Source: Longispora sp047121295 (GTDB lineage Bacteria; Actinomycetota; Actinomycetes; Mycobacteriales; Micromonosporaceae). Taken from it: a stretch of 64,000 bases of DNA. Made by a program: the position numbers and the translations under genes. The DNA is taken from positions 4,960,001 to 5,024,000 of the forward strand of contig NZ_CP139447.1 of NCBI RefSeq assembly GCF_047121295.1, in the 5' to 3' direction. The notes beneath the pieces are model-generated. The model saw only the letters and a program-made list of their open reading frames with translations. It was not told the DNA's origin and searched no databases. Below, piece after piece: positions 56,653-64,000 of this stretch (positions within the stretch are counted from its first letter, which is position 1; each line of letters starts with the position of its first letter).

Positions 56653-57567
56653 GTGATCGATCCACGCAGGCTGCGCGTCCTGCGCGCCCTCGCCGATCAC
56701 GGCACGGTGACGGCGGCGGCCGGGGCGCTGTACCTGTCGCCGTCGGCGGTCTCCCAGCAGCTCGCCGCGCTCGAGGCCGAGGTCGGCCACGCGCTCCTGG
56801 AGCGCCGGGGCCGCGCCGTGCGCCTGACCGCGACCGGCGTCGTCCTCGCCCTGCACGCCACCCGGGTCGCCGAGCAGCTCGAACGGGCCGAGGCCGACCT
56901 CGCCGCCGTGTCGACCGGGGTCGCCGGCGAGGTGGTCATCGCCGCGTTCGCCACGTCGATCATCGAGGTCGTCGCGCCGGCCCTGGCCGCCCTGCGCCAG
57001 CAGGCGCCCCGGGTCCGGGTCCGGGTGAACGACTCCGAGGGCCACAACAGCCTGCGCCTGGTCCTCGACGGCGAGGCGGACATCGCCGTCGCCGTCGAGC
57101 ACGGGTTCACCCTCGGCTCGGGCGGCGACCGCCTGCTGCGCGAGCCGCTCTACGCCGAACCCTTCGACGCGGTACTGCCGCCGGGGCACCCCCTCGCCGA
57201 CGCCGCGTCCGTCGACCTGGCCGACCTCGCCGAGGTCGCGTGGATCACGCCGTGGCCCGGCAACCCGGTGCACGACATGGTCCTGCGGGGCTGCGAGGAC
57301 GCCGGGTTCAGGCCCCGGGTGGAATGCCTCTCCGACGACTTCCGGGCCGTGTGCGCCCTGGTCGCGGCGGGTGCCGGGGTGGCCCTCGTCCCCCGGTCCG
57401 CCCTGCACTCCATCGACGTCACCGGGGCCGAGGTGCGGCCGGTGACCGGTCGGCCACCGACCCGCAGGGTCTTCACCGCCGTCCGCCGCGGCAGCGAGAC
57501 CCACCCGCTGCTGGAGCTCGCGTTGGGCGGGCTCCGGGCGCACGCCGCCGCGCTGTCCCCGCCCTGA
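56653..57567 (+). CDS. LysR-family regulator, probably of tdh-kbl
   Basis: LysR regulator of 304 aa. The N-terminal helix-turn-helix (about 2-60) begins IDPRRLRVLRALADHGTVTA and contains YLSPSAVSQQLAALEAEVG. The effector-binding domain follows from about 90. An in-frame ATG at 56590 exists, but it would translate through the palindrome. The GTG at 56653 has GGAGGG 5 bases upstream. Divergent from tdh with the palindrome between, it likely activates or represses threonine degradation in response to an amino acid. Confidence 0.9.
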   Translation: MIDPRRLRVLRALADHGTVTAAAGALYLSPSAVSQQLAALEAEVGHALLERRGRAVRLTATGVVLALHATRVAEQLERAEADLAAVSTGVAGEVVIAAFATSIIEVVAPALAALRQQAPRVRVRVNDSEGHNSLRLVLDGEADIAVAVEHGFTLGSGGDRLLREPLYAEPFDAVLPPGHPLADAASVDLADLAEVAWITPWPGNPVHDMVLRGCEDAGFRPRVECLSDDFRAVCALVAAGAGVALVPRSALHSIDVTGAEVRPVTGRPPTRRVFTAVRRGSETHPLLELALGGLRAHAAALSPP

Positions 57568-57677
57568 CGGCCGTCGGCGGCCGGCGTCACGCCGAGGTGG
57601 GGCGGTGCGGCCAGGGGCTCGTAGCTCAGGGTGATCGCGGTCGGCACGGTCACCGGCGGGCGAGTTCCGGTGGCCGG

Positions 57678-59231
57678 TCAGGCGGTGAGCCGGAAGAACT
57701 TCTCCCAGGGGCCGATGGCGGCGCGGTTCGCGATCAGTGGGGCCGTGCCCGCGCTCTCGGCGGTCACATACCTGTTGTTGGCGTTGGCGAGCAGGCTGAT
57801 CGTCCCGTCGGCGTTGCTCGTGATGGTGAACTTCTCCCAGGCGCCGATGGCGGTGCGGTTGGCGATCAGCGGCGCGGTGCCGGCGTTCTCCGCCGTGACG
57901 TACCGACCGTTGACCCTGGCGCGGAACGCCACGAAACCGCCCGCCACCGCGACCTGGTCGAACTGCTCCGACAAGCCGACCACGGTCTCGCTGGCGATCA
58001 GCGAAGCGGCACCGGACTGCGGCGCGGTCACGTAGCGGCGGTTGACATTGGCCAGCAGGTTGACCGGCGGGGCCGGCGCGACGAACTGGAACTTCTCCCA
58101 GGCGCCGATGGCGCCGCGGTTCGCGATCAGCGGGGCCGTGCCCGCGCTCTCGGCGGTCACATACCTGTTGTTGGCGTTGGCGAGCAGGCTGATCGTACCG
58201 TCGGCATTGTTCGTGATCGTGAACTTCTCCCAGGCGCCGATCGCGGTGCGGTTGGCGATCAGCGGCGCCGCTCCGCCGCTCTCCGCCGTGACGAACCGGC
58301 CGTTGACCCGGGCTCGGAACGCCACAAAACCACCACCGAGGGCGATCTGGTCGAACTGTTCCCAGAGGCCGATCGCGGTGCGATTGGCGATGAGCGCGGA
58401 GGCACCCGCGTTCTCGGCCGCGGCGTATCGGTTGTTCACCGTCGCCAACAGGCTGGTCAACGGACCGCCGACCAGCGCGGCCAGCGCGGCGTAGTCGCCG
58501 TTGAAGACGTCCGGATCGGGTGAGGAGAAGCCGGAGCCGGGGACGGCGCTCCCCGCGGCGTGCTGCCAGAGGGCGAAGGAGGCCCAACCGGCCGGCAGCG
58601 GAGGCGGGTTCTGCGAGTAGTTGGCGATGAACAGCGGATGGGCCGCGAAGACCGGGCTGCTGCCGGTGCAGGGGTTCCACCAGTTGGTGTTGGTGTAGAT
58701 CATGGCCTGGCGCCCGGTGCGGACCGCGATCTCGCTGACGAAGTCGCCGACCCAGGCCACCAACTGGGCCGGAGTCATGTTGTAGCAGTTGTTCAGCGCC
58801 CACTCGGCCCTCGGCCACTCGATGTCCAGCATCGGCGGCAGAGTACGGCCGTCGGCGGCGTACGGGGCGAAGTCGAGCAGCACGTCGGCCTGCTGTTTTC
58901 CACTGCTGACGTCCGGGCGGGCGCGGTGGTAGGCGCCGGTGTACAGGCTGTTTGCCCGGGCGTTGGCGGTGTTGGCCGCGTAGTACGGGTCCGGGTTGTC
59001 GTTCGGTACCGGCTGGCCGTTCTGCTCGCTGACCCGGATGTAGGCGAACTTCGCGCCGCCCTGGGCCAGCGCGGCCCAGTCGAGCGAGGGTCCCTGGAAG
59101 GCGGACACGTCGACACCGGCGATCGGATAACCGGCCGGCCGGGGCTGGGCCAGGGCGGGAGACGCCGCGATGACCGACCCGGTGAGGCACAACGCCACAC
59201 CCACCAGAACAGCGAGACTCTTGGCTACCAT
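57678..59231 (-). CDS. Secreted GH25 lysozyme with two duplicated beta-trefoil domains
   Basis: Muramidase of family GH25, 517 aa, cleaving beta-1,4 bonds of peptidoglycan. The signal peptide ends about residue 28. The catalytic barrel (about 35-245) has GVDVSAFQG (Asp41) and MLDIEWP (catalytic Glu138), and later ALWQHA. From about 255 come six about 44-aa repeats of the type NNRYVTAESAGTAPLIANRT, which form two fascin-like beta-trefoils of three repeats. The two trefoils are close copies at DNA level (offset 393 bp). These may bind glycan or cell wall. Near the C-terminus the repeat ends with GPWEKFFRLTA. Substrate could be other bacteria or self. Confidence 0.92.
   Translation of the reverse strand: MVAKSLAVLVGVALCLTGSVIAASPALAQPRPAGYPIAGVDVSAFQGPSLDWAALAQGGAKFAYIRVSEQNGQPVPNDNPDPYYAANTANARANSLYTGAYHRARPDVSSGKQQADVLLDFAPYAADGRTLPPMLDIEWPRAEWALNNCYNMTPAQLVAWVGDFVSEIAVRTGRQAMIYTNTNWWNPCTGSSPVFAAHPLFIANYSQNPPPLPAGWASFALWQHAAGSAVPGSGFSSPDPDVFNGDYAALAALVGGPLTSLLATVNNRYAAAENAGASALIANRTAIGLWEQFDQIALGGGFVAFRARVNGRFVTAESGGAAPLIANRTAIGAWEKFTITNNADGTISLLANANNRYVTAESAGTAPLIANRGAIGAWEKFQFVAPAPPVNLLANVNRRYVTAPQSGAASLIASETVVGLSEQFDQVAVAGGFVAFRARVNGRYVTAENAGTAPLIANRTAIGAWEKFTITSNADGTISLLANANNRYVTAESAGTAPLIANRAAIGPWEKFFRLTA
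57696..58481. repeat. Tandem 393-bp duplication in the GH25 gene
   Basis: Two units of about 393 bp (131 codons), for example around 57765 and 58158, where long stretches are identical apart from scattered substitutions. Each unit encodes a three-repeat beta-trefoil. In-frame duplication of a whole domain, still near-identical in its first third, suggests recent copying or gene conversion. Confidence 0.8.
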
Positions 59232-59409
59232 GGCCGGCCTCCAGAAGTGCCTACGCGCTCCGACGCGTCGAGGTCAACGGTACGCGCCCGGGTGATCGTG
59301 CCGTCATCCCGACGGCTTGCCGGAAACCCCACGGTGCCCGTCTCCGCTCACGGCGTTGGCGGCCCTGGCCAGGTGGACGGCGTGGCCGAAGCCGATCCGG
59401 CGTTCCGCC

Positions 59410-60339
59410 TCACCGCGGGAACGTGCGCGCGCGGGCCGCCAGCGCCACCGCCACCGTCCGGGCCGCGGGGCTGGGCTCGTGCCGGCCCGCGCGGTGCAGC
59501 AGGTCCAGTCGACGGGCGCCGATCAGCGGCATGGCGACGGCGCGCACCTCCGGGTACCCGTCGACCTCGCCGCCGCGTAGCGCGAGCGCGAGCGCCGGCA
59601 CCACGGCCGCGGCGAGCCCCGCCGCGACCAGGGCCAGCGCCGCCGGGAACTCCATGCACTCGTGCCGCCGGTCGAGCACCAGGCCGTGTCGCGCGGACAG
59701 CCGGTCGAGCACCCGGCGCAGCGCCGATCCGGGTGGGCCGTCCACCCAGGGCCGGCCGTTCAGGGTGTCCAGGTCAGCGACCTCGCCCCAGCTCCGAGGC
59801 ACCACGACGCGGTACGGGTCGTCGAGCAGCTTCACCGTGTGCAGGCCGGCGAGGTCGAGGGGCGGGTCGGCGGCGTCGGACTCGACGATCAACAGATCCA
59901 TCTCACCGGTACGCAGCGCGGCGCGGCCCGGTTCGAGCTCGCACTGCCGGATGCGCACGGTCACGGCGGGCGCGGTCGTCGCGAGGTCCCGGGCGGCCGG
60001 TGCCACCAGGTGCCGGATCGCGGTCGGGAACGCGCCGATCGACACCGGTCCGGTGATCTTCCCGGTGTACGCGGTCAGGTCGTGCTCCGCCGCGGCGAGA
60101 ACGTCGGCCAGGCGGGCCGCGTGCCCGGCCAGCATCCGCCCGGCCGGCGTCAACCCGGCGGCCCGCCGCCCGCCCAGCCGCGACCGGTCGAGCAGGGTCA
60201 CGCCCGTCTCCGCCTCCAGCCGCGCGATGTGCTGCGACACCGCCGACGGCGTCAGGTGCAGCGCCGACGCGGCCGCCAGCACGCCGCCCGCCTCGGCCAC
60301 CGCGCGGAGCACGGCGAGACGGCGCGGATCGATCTGCAT
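59410..60339 (-). CDS. LysR-family regulator divergent from the cyclase gene
   Basis: LysR regulator of 309 aa. The helix-turn-helix (about 4-60) starts IDPRRLAVLRAVAEAGGVLA and contains HLTPSAVSQHIARLEAETGV. The effector domain shows ITGPVSIGAFPTA and PYRVVVPRSWGEV. It is transcribed away from the cyclase-family gene starting at 60411, with about 70 bp between, and is the natural candidate to control it. The stop is followed by 178 bp without a gene before the GH25 start. Confidence 0.9.
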   Translation of the reverse strand: MQIDPRRLAVLRAVAEAGGVLAAASALHLTPSAVSQHIARLEAETGVTLLDRSRLGGRRAAGLTPAGRMLAGHAARLADVLAAAEHDLTAYTGKITGPVSIGAFPTAIRHLVAPAARDLATTAPAVTVRIRQCELEPGRAALRTGEMDLLIVESDAADPPLDLAGLHTVKLLDDPYRVVVPRSWGEVADLDTLNGRPWVDGPPGSALRRVLDRLSARHGLVLDRRHECMEFPAALALVAAGLAAAVVPALALALRGGEVDGYPEVRAVAMPLIGARRLDLLHRAGRHEPSPAARTVAVALAARARTFPR

Positions 60340-60410
60340 TCAGTCAGGCTACACACAACATGAAGCAATCGTCGCTGGTGCTGAACGCCGGAAGGGGCGA
60401 CGATGCACCC

Positions 60411-61316
60411 ATGACTGAGTACCGGGCGTCCTTCGACGCGGACGTGACCTTCCTCAACGGCGGCGGACTGCAGGTCCAGGGCTTCCGGCTGGACATCCCG
60501 GGCCCCACCGTGGCCGAGGCCGACCTGGTGGGCCTGTTCGTGAGCCACCTGGGCCTGCTGATGGTGGACCAGGTGCGCCTGTCCGGTGTCGCCGTGCTCG
60601 CCGAGCCGCACAGGGGCTCCCGGGGTGGCCCCGCCGCGACCGCCTCCGGCGAGGCCACCCGCCTGGTCGACCTGAGCCACGTGATCGAGGCGGGCATGAC
60701 CACCTATCCCGGGCTGCCCGGGCCGGAGTTCACCCCTTTCCTGACCCGGGCCGACTCGCGCGGCCACTACGCCAAGGGCACGGAGTTCGCCATCGACCGG
60801 ATCCAGATGGTCGGCAACACCGGCACCTACCTCGACAGCCCCTTCCACCGGTACGAGGGCGGCACCGACCTCGCCGGCCTGCCCCTGGAATCGGTGGCCG
60901 ACCTGCCCGTCGTGGTGGTCCGCCTGACCGGCGCGGCCGAACGCGGCGTCACCGCCCGCGCGTTGGCCGCCGTCGACGTGGCCGGCAGGGCGGTGCTGCT
61001 GCACACCGGCTGGGACCGGCACTGGCGCACCCCCGCGTACGGCGACCCCGCGCCGTACCTGGCCGAGGACGGCGCCCGGCACCTGGTCGAGGCGGGCGCG
61101 CGGCTGGTTGGCATCGACAGCGTCAACATCGACGCGACCGACCGCGACACCCGGCCGGCGCACTCGATCCTGCTCGGCGCCGGCGTACCCGTCCTGGAGC
61201 ACCTGACCAACCTCGGCGAGCTGCCCGTGCACGGTGCCCGCCTGCACGCCGTACCGGCCCCGGTGCGCGACTTCGGCACCTTCCCCGTGCGCGCGTACGC
61301 CGTGGTGCCGGCATGA
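60411..61316 (+). CDS. Cyclase-family hydrolase with atypical metal motif
   Basis: Protein of 301 aa in the cyclase/kynurenine formamidase superfamily. An N-terminal beta domain (about 1-75) is fused to the cyclase domain beginning LVDLSHVIEAGMTTYPG (about 85-101). The metal motif normally reads HxGTHxDxPxH; here it is NTGTYLDSPFH (about 136-146), so two usual His ligands are replaced by Asn and Tyr. The rest (VLLHTGWDRHW, GIDSVNIDATDRD, PVLEHLTNL) is well kept. An ATG at 60360 is in frame, but 60411 is better placed after GGAAGGGG. Reaction uncertain: amide or lactone hydrolysis. It overlaps the next small membrane gene by 4 bases. Confidence 0.8.
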   Translation: MTEYRASFDADVTFLNGGGLQVQGFRLDIPGPTVAEADLVGLFVSHLGLLMVDQVRLSGVAVLAEPHRGSRGGPAATASGEATRLVDLSHVIEAGMTTYPGLPGPEFTPFLTRADSRGHYAKGTEFAIDRIQMVGNTGTYLDSPFHRYEGGTDLAGLPLESVADLPVVVVRLTGAAERGVTARALAAVDVAGRAVLLHTGWDRHWRTPAYGDPAPYLAEDGARHLVEAGARLVGIDSVNIDATDRDTRPAHSILLGAGVPVLEHLTNLGELPVHGARLHAVPAPVRDFGTFPVRAYAVVPA

Positions 61317-61585
61317 CCGGCGCCGTCCTGATCGAGGCGGCCGGCTGGCTGGGCGCGGCCGCCCTACTGCTGGCGTACGGGCTGCTGTCCAGCGGCCGGG
61401 TCAAGGCGGGGCTGGGATACCAGGTGCTCAATCTCGGTGGCTCGGTGGCGCTGGCGGTCAACGCGATCGGCCACCGCGCCCTTCCGTCCGCCGCGGTGAA
61501 CATCGTCTGGCTGGTCATCGGCCTCGCGGCGGTGCGCGGCCTCACCGCCAGGCGCGCCCGCGCCGACGCGCCACCCGTCCCGTAG
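61313..61585 (+). CDS. Small membrane protein (CBU_0592-like)
   Basis: Membrane protein of 90 aa with three hydrophobic segments (about 5-27, 34-52 and 58-75), resembling small integral proteins of the CBU_0592-like family. The ATGA overlap with the cyclase gene means translational coupling. Conserved-looking features are LLAYGLLSSGRVKAG and YQVLNLGGSVALAVNA. Function is unknown. The C-terminal Arg-rich tail likely lies in the cytoplasm. Confidence 0.78.
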   Translation: MTGAVLIEAAGWLGAAALLLAYGLLSSGRVKAGLGYQVLNLGGSVALAVNAIGHRALPSAAVNIVWLVIGLAAVRGLTARRARADAPPVP

Positions 61586-61621
61586 CGCGTCGGCGTGGAG
61601 CACGCGGGGCTTCGGGTGGGC

Positions 61622-62032
61622 CTACCGCTCGGGTGCCAGCGCCGGGCTGTTGTGGTACGCGGCGATCAGCCACTGGCCGCCCCGCTTCTCCAGTACCCAG
61701 GTCGCGTTGACCTTGCCGGCGTCCGCGACCTCGGTCTGGCCAGGGAACAGGATGCCGGACTCGCTGACGACGATCGCCGCGTCCCTGCCGACGAACCGCA
61801 GGCTGAGCTGCCTGTTGTACGTCGAGGTGCCCTTGAGCGGCCCCGCGAACGCCAGGGCCATGCTCTCGCGGATCACGTCGCGGCTGCCGCGCAGCGAGCC
61901 CGTCATGATGGCGGTCGCGTCCTCGGTGTAGTGGGCGACCATGCCGTCGGCGTCGCCCGCCTCCCACGCCTTGTAGGAGGCCACCAGCACGGCCTGGATG
62001 GCGGCCACGTCCGCCGCACGACTGTCTGACAC
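61622..62032 (-). CDS. SgcJ/EcaC-type NTF2-like protein
   Basis: Small NTF2/SnoaL-fold protein of 136 aa (DUF4440-like, SgcJ/EcaC family), with AWEAGDADGMVAHYTEDATAI (about 20-40) and a closing WVLEKRGGQWLIAAYHN strand. No catalytic residues can be assigned. The GTG start has GGGAG 7 bases before it. It lies 113 bp downstream of the ECF sigma gene on the same strand, whose C-terminal domain has the same fold, so the two may have diverged from one origin or act together. Confidence 0.85.
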   Translation of the reverse strand: MSDSRAADVAAIQAVLVASYKAWEAGDADGMVAHYTEDATAIMTGSLRGSRDVIRESMALAFAGPLKGTSTYNRQLSLRFVGRDAAIVVSESGILFPGQTEVADAGKVNATWVLEKRGGQWLIAAYHNSPALAPER

Positions 62033-62144
62033 TGAATTCTCCCTTGTGACCGGTTCGCGCGGGGTGTTCCGGCGAACTCGTCACTACATACCGGCGGCGG
62101 CGGCGAAACTCATCGCGGCCGGGACGGCCGATGAGGTAGCCCGG

Positions 62145-63119
62145 TCAGGCTCCGAGGGTGGCGGGGAGCTCGAAGGACGCGAACACGTCGGAGTCCCGGA
62201 ACACCGAGGTGCGGCTGATGCCGTGCTTCGTGACAGTGAAGACCTGGAGCGTGTGCAGCTCGAACGCGCCGCCCGGGCCCCGGTTGTAGGCGGCGAACGC
62301 CGGCTGCGCGTTGGCGCCGACCGGCAGGAGACGCCACTGGCTGCCGTTGTGGGCGAAGACCCAGTCCATGAACACGCCGTAGTTCTCCCGCCCGACGAAC
62401 CAGTTGACCATCGGGGGCATCTCCATGAGCACGTCCTCGGTCAGCAGTCGCTTCAGCCCCTCGACGTCGGCGGCCTCGAACGCCCTCATGTACCTGTCCA
62501 CCCAGGCCCGCTGCTCCGCCTCGGACGGTTCGGCGATCTGCTCCTGGGCGATCCCCGCCGCCCTGAGGCTGGCCCTGGCCCGTTGCAGGGCACTGTTGAC
62601 CGAGGCGGTGGTGGTACCCAGAATGTCCGCCGCCTCGGCAGCCGGGAAGTCGAGCACCTCGCGCAGGATCAGCACCGCGCGCTGCCGCGCGGAAAGGTGC
62701 TGCGCGGCGGCGACGAAGGCGAGCCGCAGACTGGCGCGGTCGATCGTGGCCGTCTCCGGCTCGCCCAGGCGCAGCACCGAGTCGGGAAGCGGCTGGAGCC
62801 AGGTGACCTCACCGCCGTGGACGAACGGTCGGCGCGGGTCGCTCTCGGCGACCAGACCGGAGGGCAGCGGCCGGCGGCCACGGCCCTCCAGCGCCGTCAG
62901 GCAGGCGTTCGTCGCGATGCGATACAGCCAGGTCCGCAGGGAGCTGCGCCCCTCGTCATAGCGGTCCCTCGCGCGCCACGCCCTCAGCCAGGTCTCCTGG
63001 ACCAGGTCCTCCGCGTCGTGGACCGAGCCGAGCATCCGGTAACAGTGGGCCAGCAGCTCCGACCGGTACGGATCGATCCTGCGGTCGAACGCTTCGGCCG
63101 TCGCCTCATCTGCCCCCAT
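62145..63119 (-). CDS. ECF sigma factor with C-terminal SnoaL-like domain
   Basis: Sigma-70 family factor of 324 aa. Region 2 spans about 16-75 (AHCYRMLGSVHDAEDLVQET and WLRAWRARDRY). Region 4 spans about 142-186 (RQRAVLILREVLDFPAAEAA). A SnoaL/NTF2-like domain occupies about 205-324. In related ECF groups this extra domain takes the place of an anti-sigma factor as the control element. The ATG at 63119 gives the usual N-terminus; the upstream open frame is not needed. No anti-sigma gene is adjacent, which fits self-regulation. Confidence 0.9.
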   Translation of the reverse strand: MGADEATAEAFDRRIDPYRSELLAHCYRMLGSVHDAEDLVQETWLRAWRARDRYDEGRSSLRTWLYRIATNACLTALEGRGRRPLPSGLVAESDPRRPFVHGGEVTWLQPLPDSVLRLGEPETATIDRASLRLAFVAAAQHLSARQRAVLILREVLDFPAAEAADILGTTTASVNSALQRARASLRAAGIAQEQIAEPSEAEQRAWVDRYMRAFEAADVEGLKRLLTEDVLMEMPPMVNWFVGRENYGVFMDWVFAHNGSQWRLLPVGANAQPAFAAYNRGPGGAFELHTLQVFTVTKHGISRTSVFRDSDVFASFELPATLGA

Positions 63120-63208
63120 GACGATCAAGAGTAGGCGTCCGCGCGGTGGGCGAGCATGAGGCTCTGACAGGCCGGGCGGCGTCATCGGCGCCCGGCCCAT
63201 CTCACGCC

Positions 63209-63850
63209 TTACGGCATGACGAGTTCTTCCTGGCCGTCGGTGACGACGATGTTGCCGAGGGCCGGCCTGCCGGCGTAGGCGTAGGTGTGGGCGATGACGC
63301 CGGGGTCGGTGGAGCGGACGTCGGTGAGCCGCCACGCGGCCGGGAGGGTGCCGGCTTCGAACAGTCGCTGGCCCGTGCCGAGGACGACGGGGAAGGTGAG
63401 CAGGCGCAGTTCGTCGACGAGTCCGGCGGCGAGCAGCGCCTGGATGAGCCGCCCGCTGCCGTGCACCTGGAGCGCCTGTCCGGGCTGGGCCTTGAGCCGG
63501 GTGACCTCCTCGACGAGGTCGCCGGTGAGCAGGTGCGAGTTGGCCCAGTCCAGCGTGGTCAGGGTGCTCGACGGCACGTACTTGGGCAGGGTGTTGAGTT
63601 TGGCGGCGATCGGGTCGTTCGGATCGGTGACGTTCGGCCAGTGCGAGGACAGCAGCTGGTAGGAGCGGCGGCCGAGGAGGAACGCGTCGGCGTCGGCGAA
63701 CCAGTCCACGACGATCTCGCCGAAGCCCTGGTCGGCGTAGGGGATCAGCCAGCCGCCGAGGTCGAAGCCGCCCGTGCGGTCCTCTTCCGGCCCGCCGGGG
63801 CCTTGCAGGACGCCGTCGAGGGACACGAACGTGGTCACGGTCAGTTTCAT
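63209..63850 (-). CDS. RibD C-terminal/dihydrofolate-reductase-fold protein
   Basis: Protein of 213 aa in the dihydrofolate reductase family defined by the RibD C-terminal domain. It starts KLTVTTFVSLDGVLQGPGG and includes LLGRRSYQLLSSHWP (about 56-70) and LQVHGSGRLIQALLAAGLVDELRLL (its second half is typical of the fold). It is probably an NADPH-dependent reductase, but these standalone proteins are mostly uncharacterised. The minus-strand gene is followed by the ECF sigma gene 89 bp on. Confidence 0.88.
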   Translation of the reverse strand: MKLTVTTFVSLDGVLQGPGGPEEDRTGGFDLGGWLIPYADQGFGEIVVDWFADADAFLLGRRSYQLLSSHWPNVTDPNDPIAAKLNTLPKYVPSSTLTTLDWANSHLLTGDLVEEVTRLKAQPGQALQVHGSGRLIQALLAAGLVDELRLLTFPVVLGTGQRLFEAGTLPAAWRLTDVRSTDPGVIAHTYAYAGRPALGNIVVTDGQEELVMP

Positions 63851-64000
63851 GATGGCGCCTTCTTGTCTGGTACGAAACGGTGATCGGTCGGCTTGTGGGT
63901 TGGGTGGTCCGGCGGTTCCCGTCCGCGAATCGCGTGTCCCGTGGTCGCTCGTCGTCGGTTCTGGCGGTTCATCGACTACTCCTGGCGGTTGGGGCGCAGG
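63851..64000. other. Right-edge intergenic sequence
   Basis: No complete gene in the last 150 bases. GGCGCC and AAGAAGGCGCC lie directly upstream of the DHFR-fold gene start as its leader. A neighbouring gene may begin outside the window. Confidence 0.5.

Overview
The window is very GC-rich DNA from an actinomycete. The base composition looks well above two thirds G+C by eye. GTG, and once TTG, start codons are common, Tat and lipoprotein signals are frequent, and terminators are GC stems without U-tracts. Family-level placement (Micromonosporaceae-like or a neighbour) is a guess. I see no rRNA, tRNA, CRISPR array or transposase. The window is accessory, saprophyte-type chromosome dominated by secreted glycan-active enzymes and the transport and catabolism systems that use their products.

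Layout. (1) 49-2315: a divergent TetR repressor / 14-TM drug exporter pair with two matching operators. (2) 2429-21187: a LacI regulon. A 13-bp near-palindrome recurs at 2429, 13621, 13764 and 19234, with a degenerate copy at 19145. It precedes a cholesterol oxidase, a five-gene operon (2-hydroxyacid dehydrogenase, sugar ABC transporter, LacI), a decayed gene remnant, and a dehydrogenase-isomerase operon. That last operon runs into the first codons of a destroyed GH29 fucosidase. Between these lie a GH95 protein with a heparinase II/III-like partner, a GH27 protein and an unassigned secreted protein. (3) 21128-25892: a QueC-like PP-loop protein, a DeoR/LacI-type hybrid regulator, and a large secreted beta-propeller protein with ricin-type lectin domains. 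(4) 26158-41201: an L-fucose island. A GntR repressor faces a ten-gene operon encoding an ABC importer and what looks like a complete non-phosphorylating L-fucose pathway ending in pyruvate and L-lactate. Convergent to it is a secreted F-lectin/GH29 alpha-L-fucosidase followed by lutABC, which would oxidise the lactate. A shared 13-bp element (12/13 identical) lies at both promoters. (5) 41378-43810: a secreted GH59 galactocerebrosidase-like enzyme. (6) 43952-52707: a two-gene partial conservon (roadblock protein and NIT-domain histidine kinase), divergent from a branched-chain-type ABC operon that ends in a methyltransferase. (7) 52714-64000: a GGDEF protein, tdh-kbl threonine catabolism with a divergent LysR gene, a GH25 lysozyme with duplicated beta-trefoils, a LysR / cyclase-family pair, and ordinary small genes including an ECF sigma factor and a RibD/DHFR-fold protein.

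How it fits together. Secreted enzymes release sugars, binding-protein ABC importers take them up, and the intracellular enzymes and repressors sit in the same operons. The fucose island is the clearest case: release (GH29), uptake, anomer conversion, oxidation, lactone opening, dehydration, second oxidation, C-C cleavage and lactate recycling are all encoded within 15 kb. Pathway assignments are inferred from family membership and gene order. Nothing was searched or computed beyond reading the sequence.
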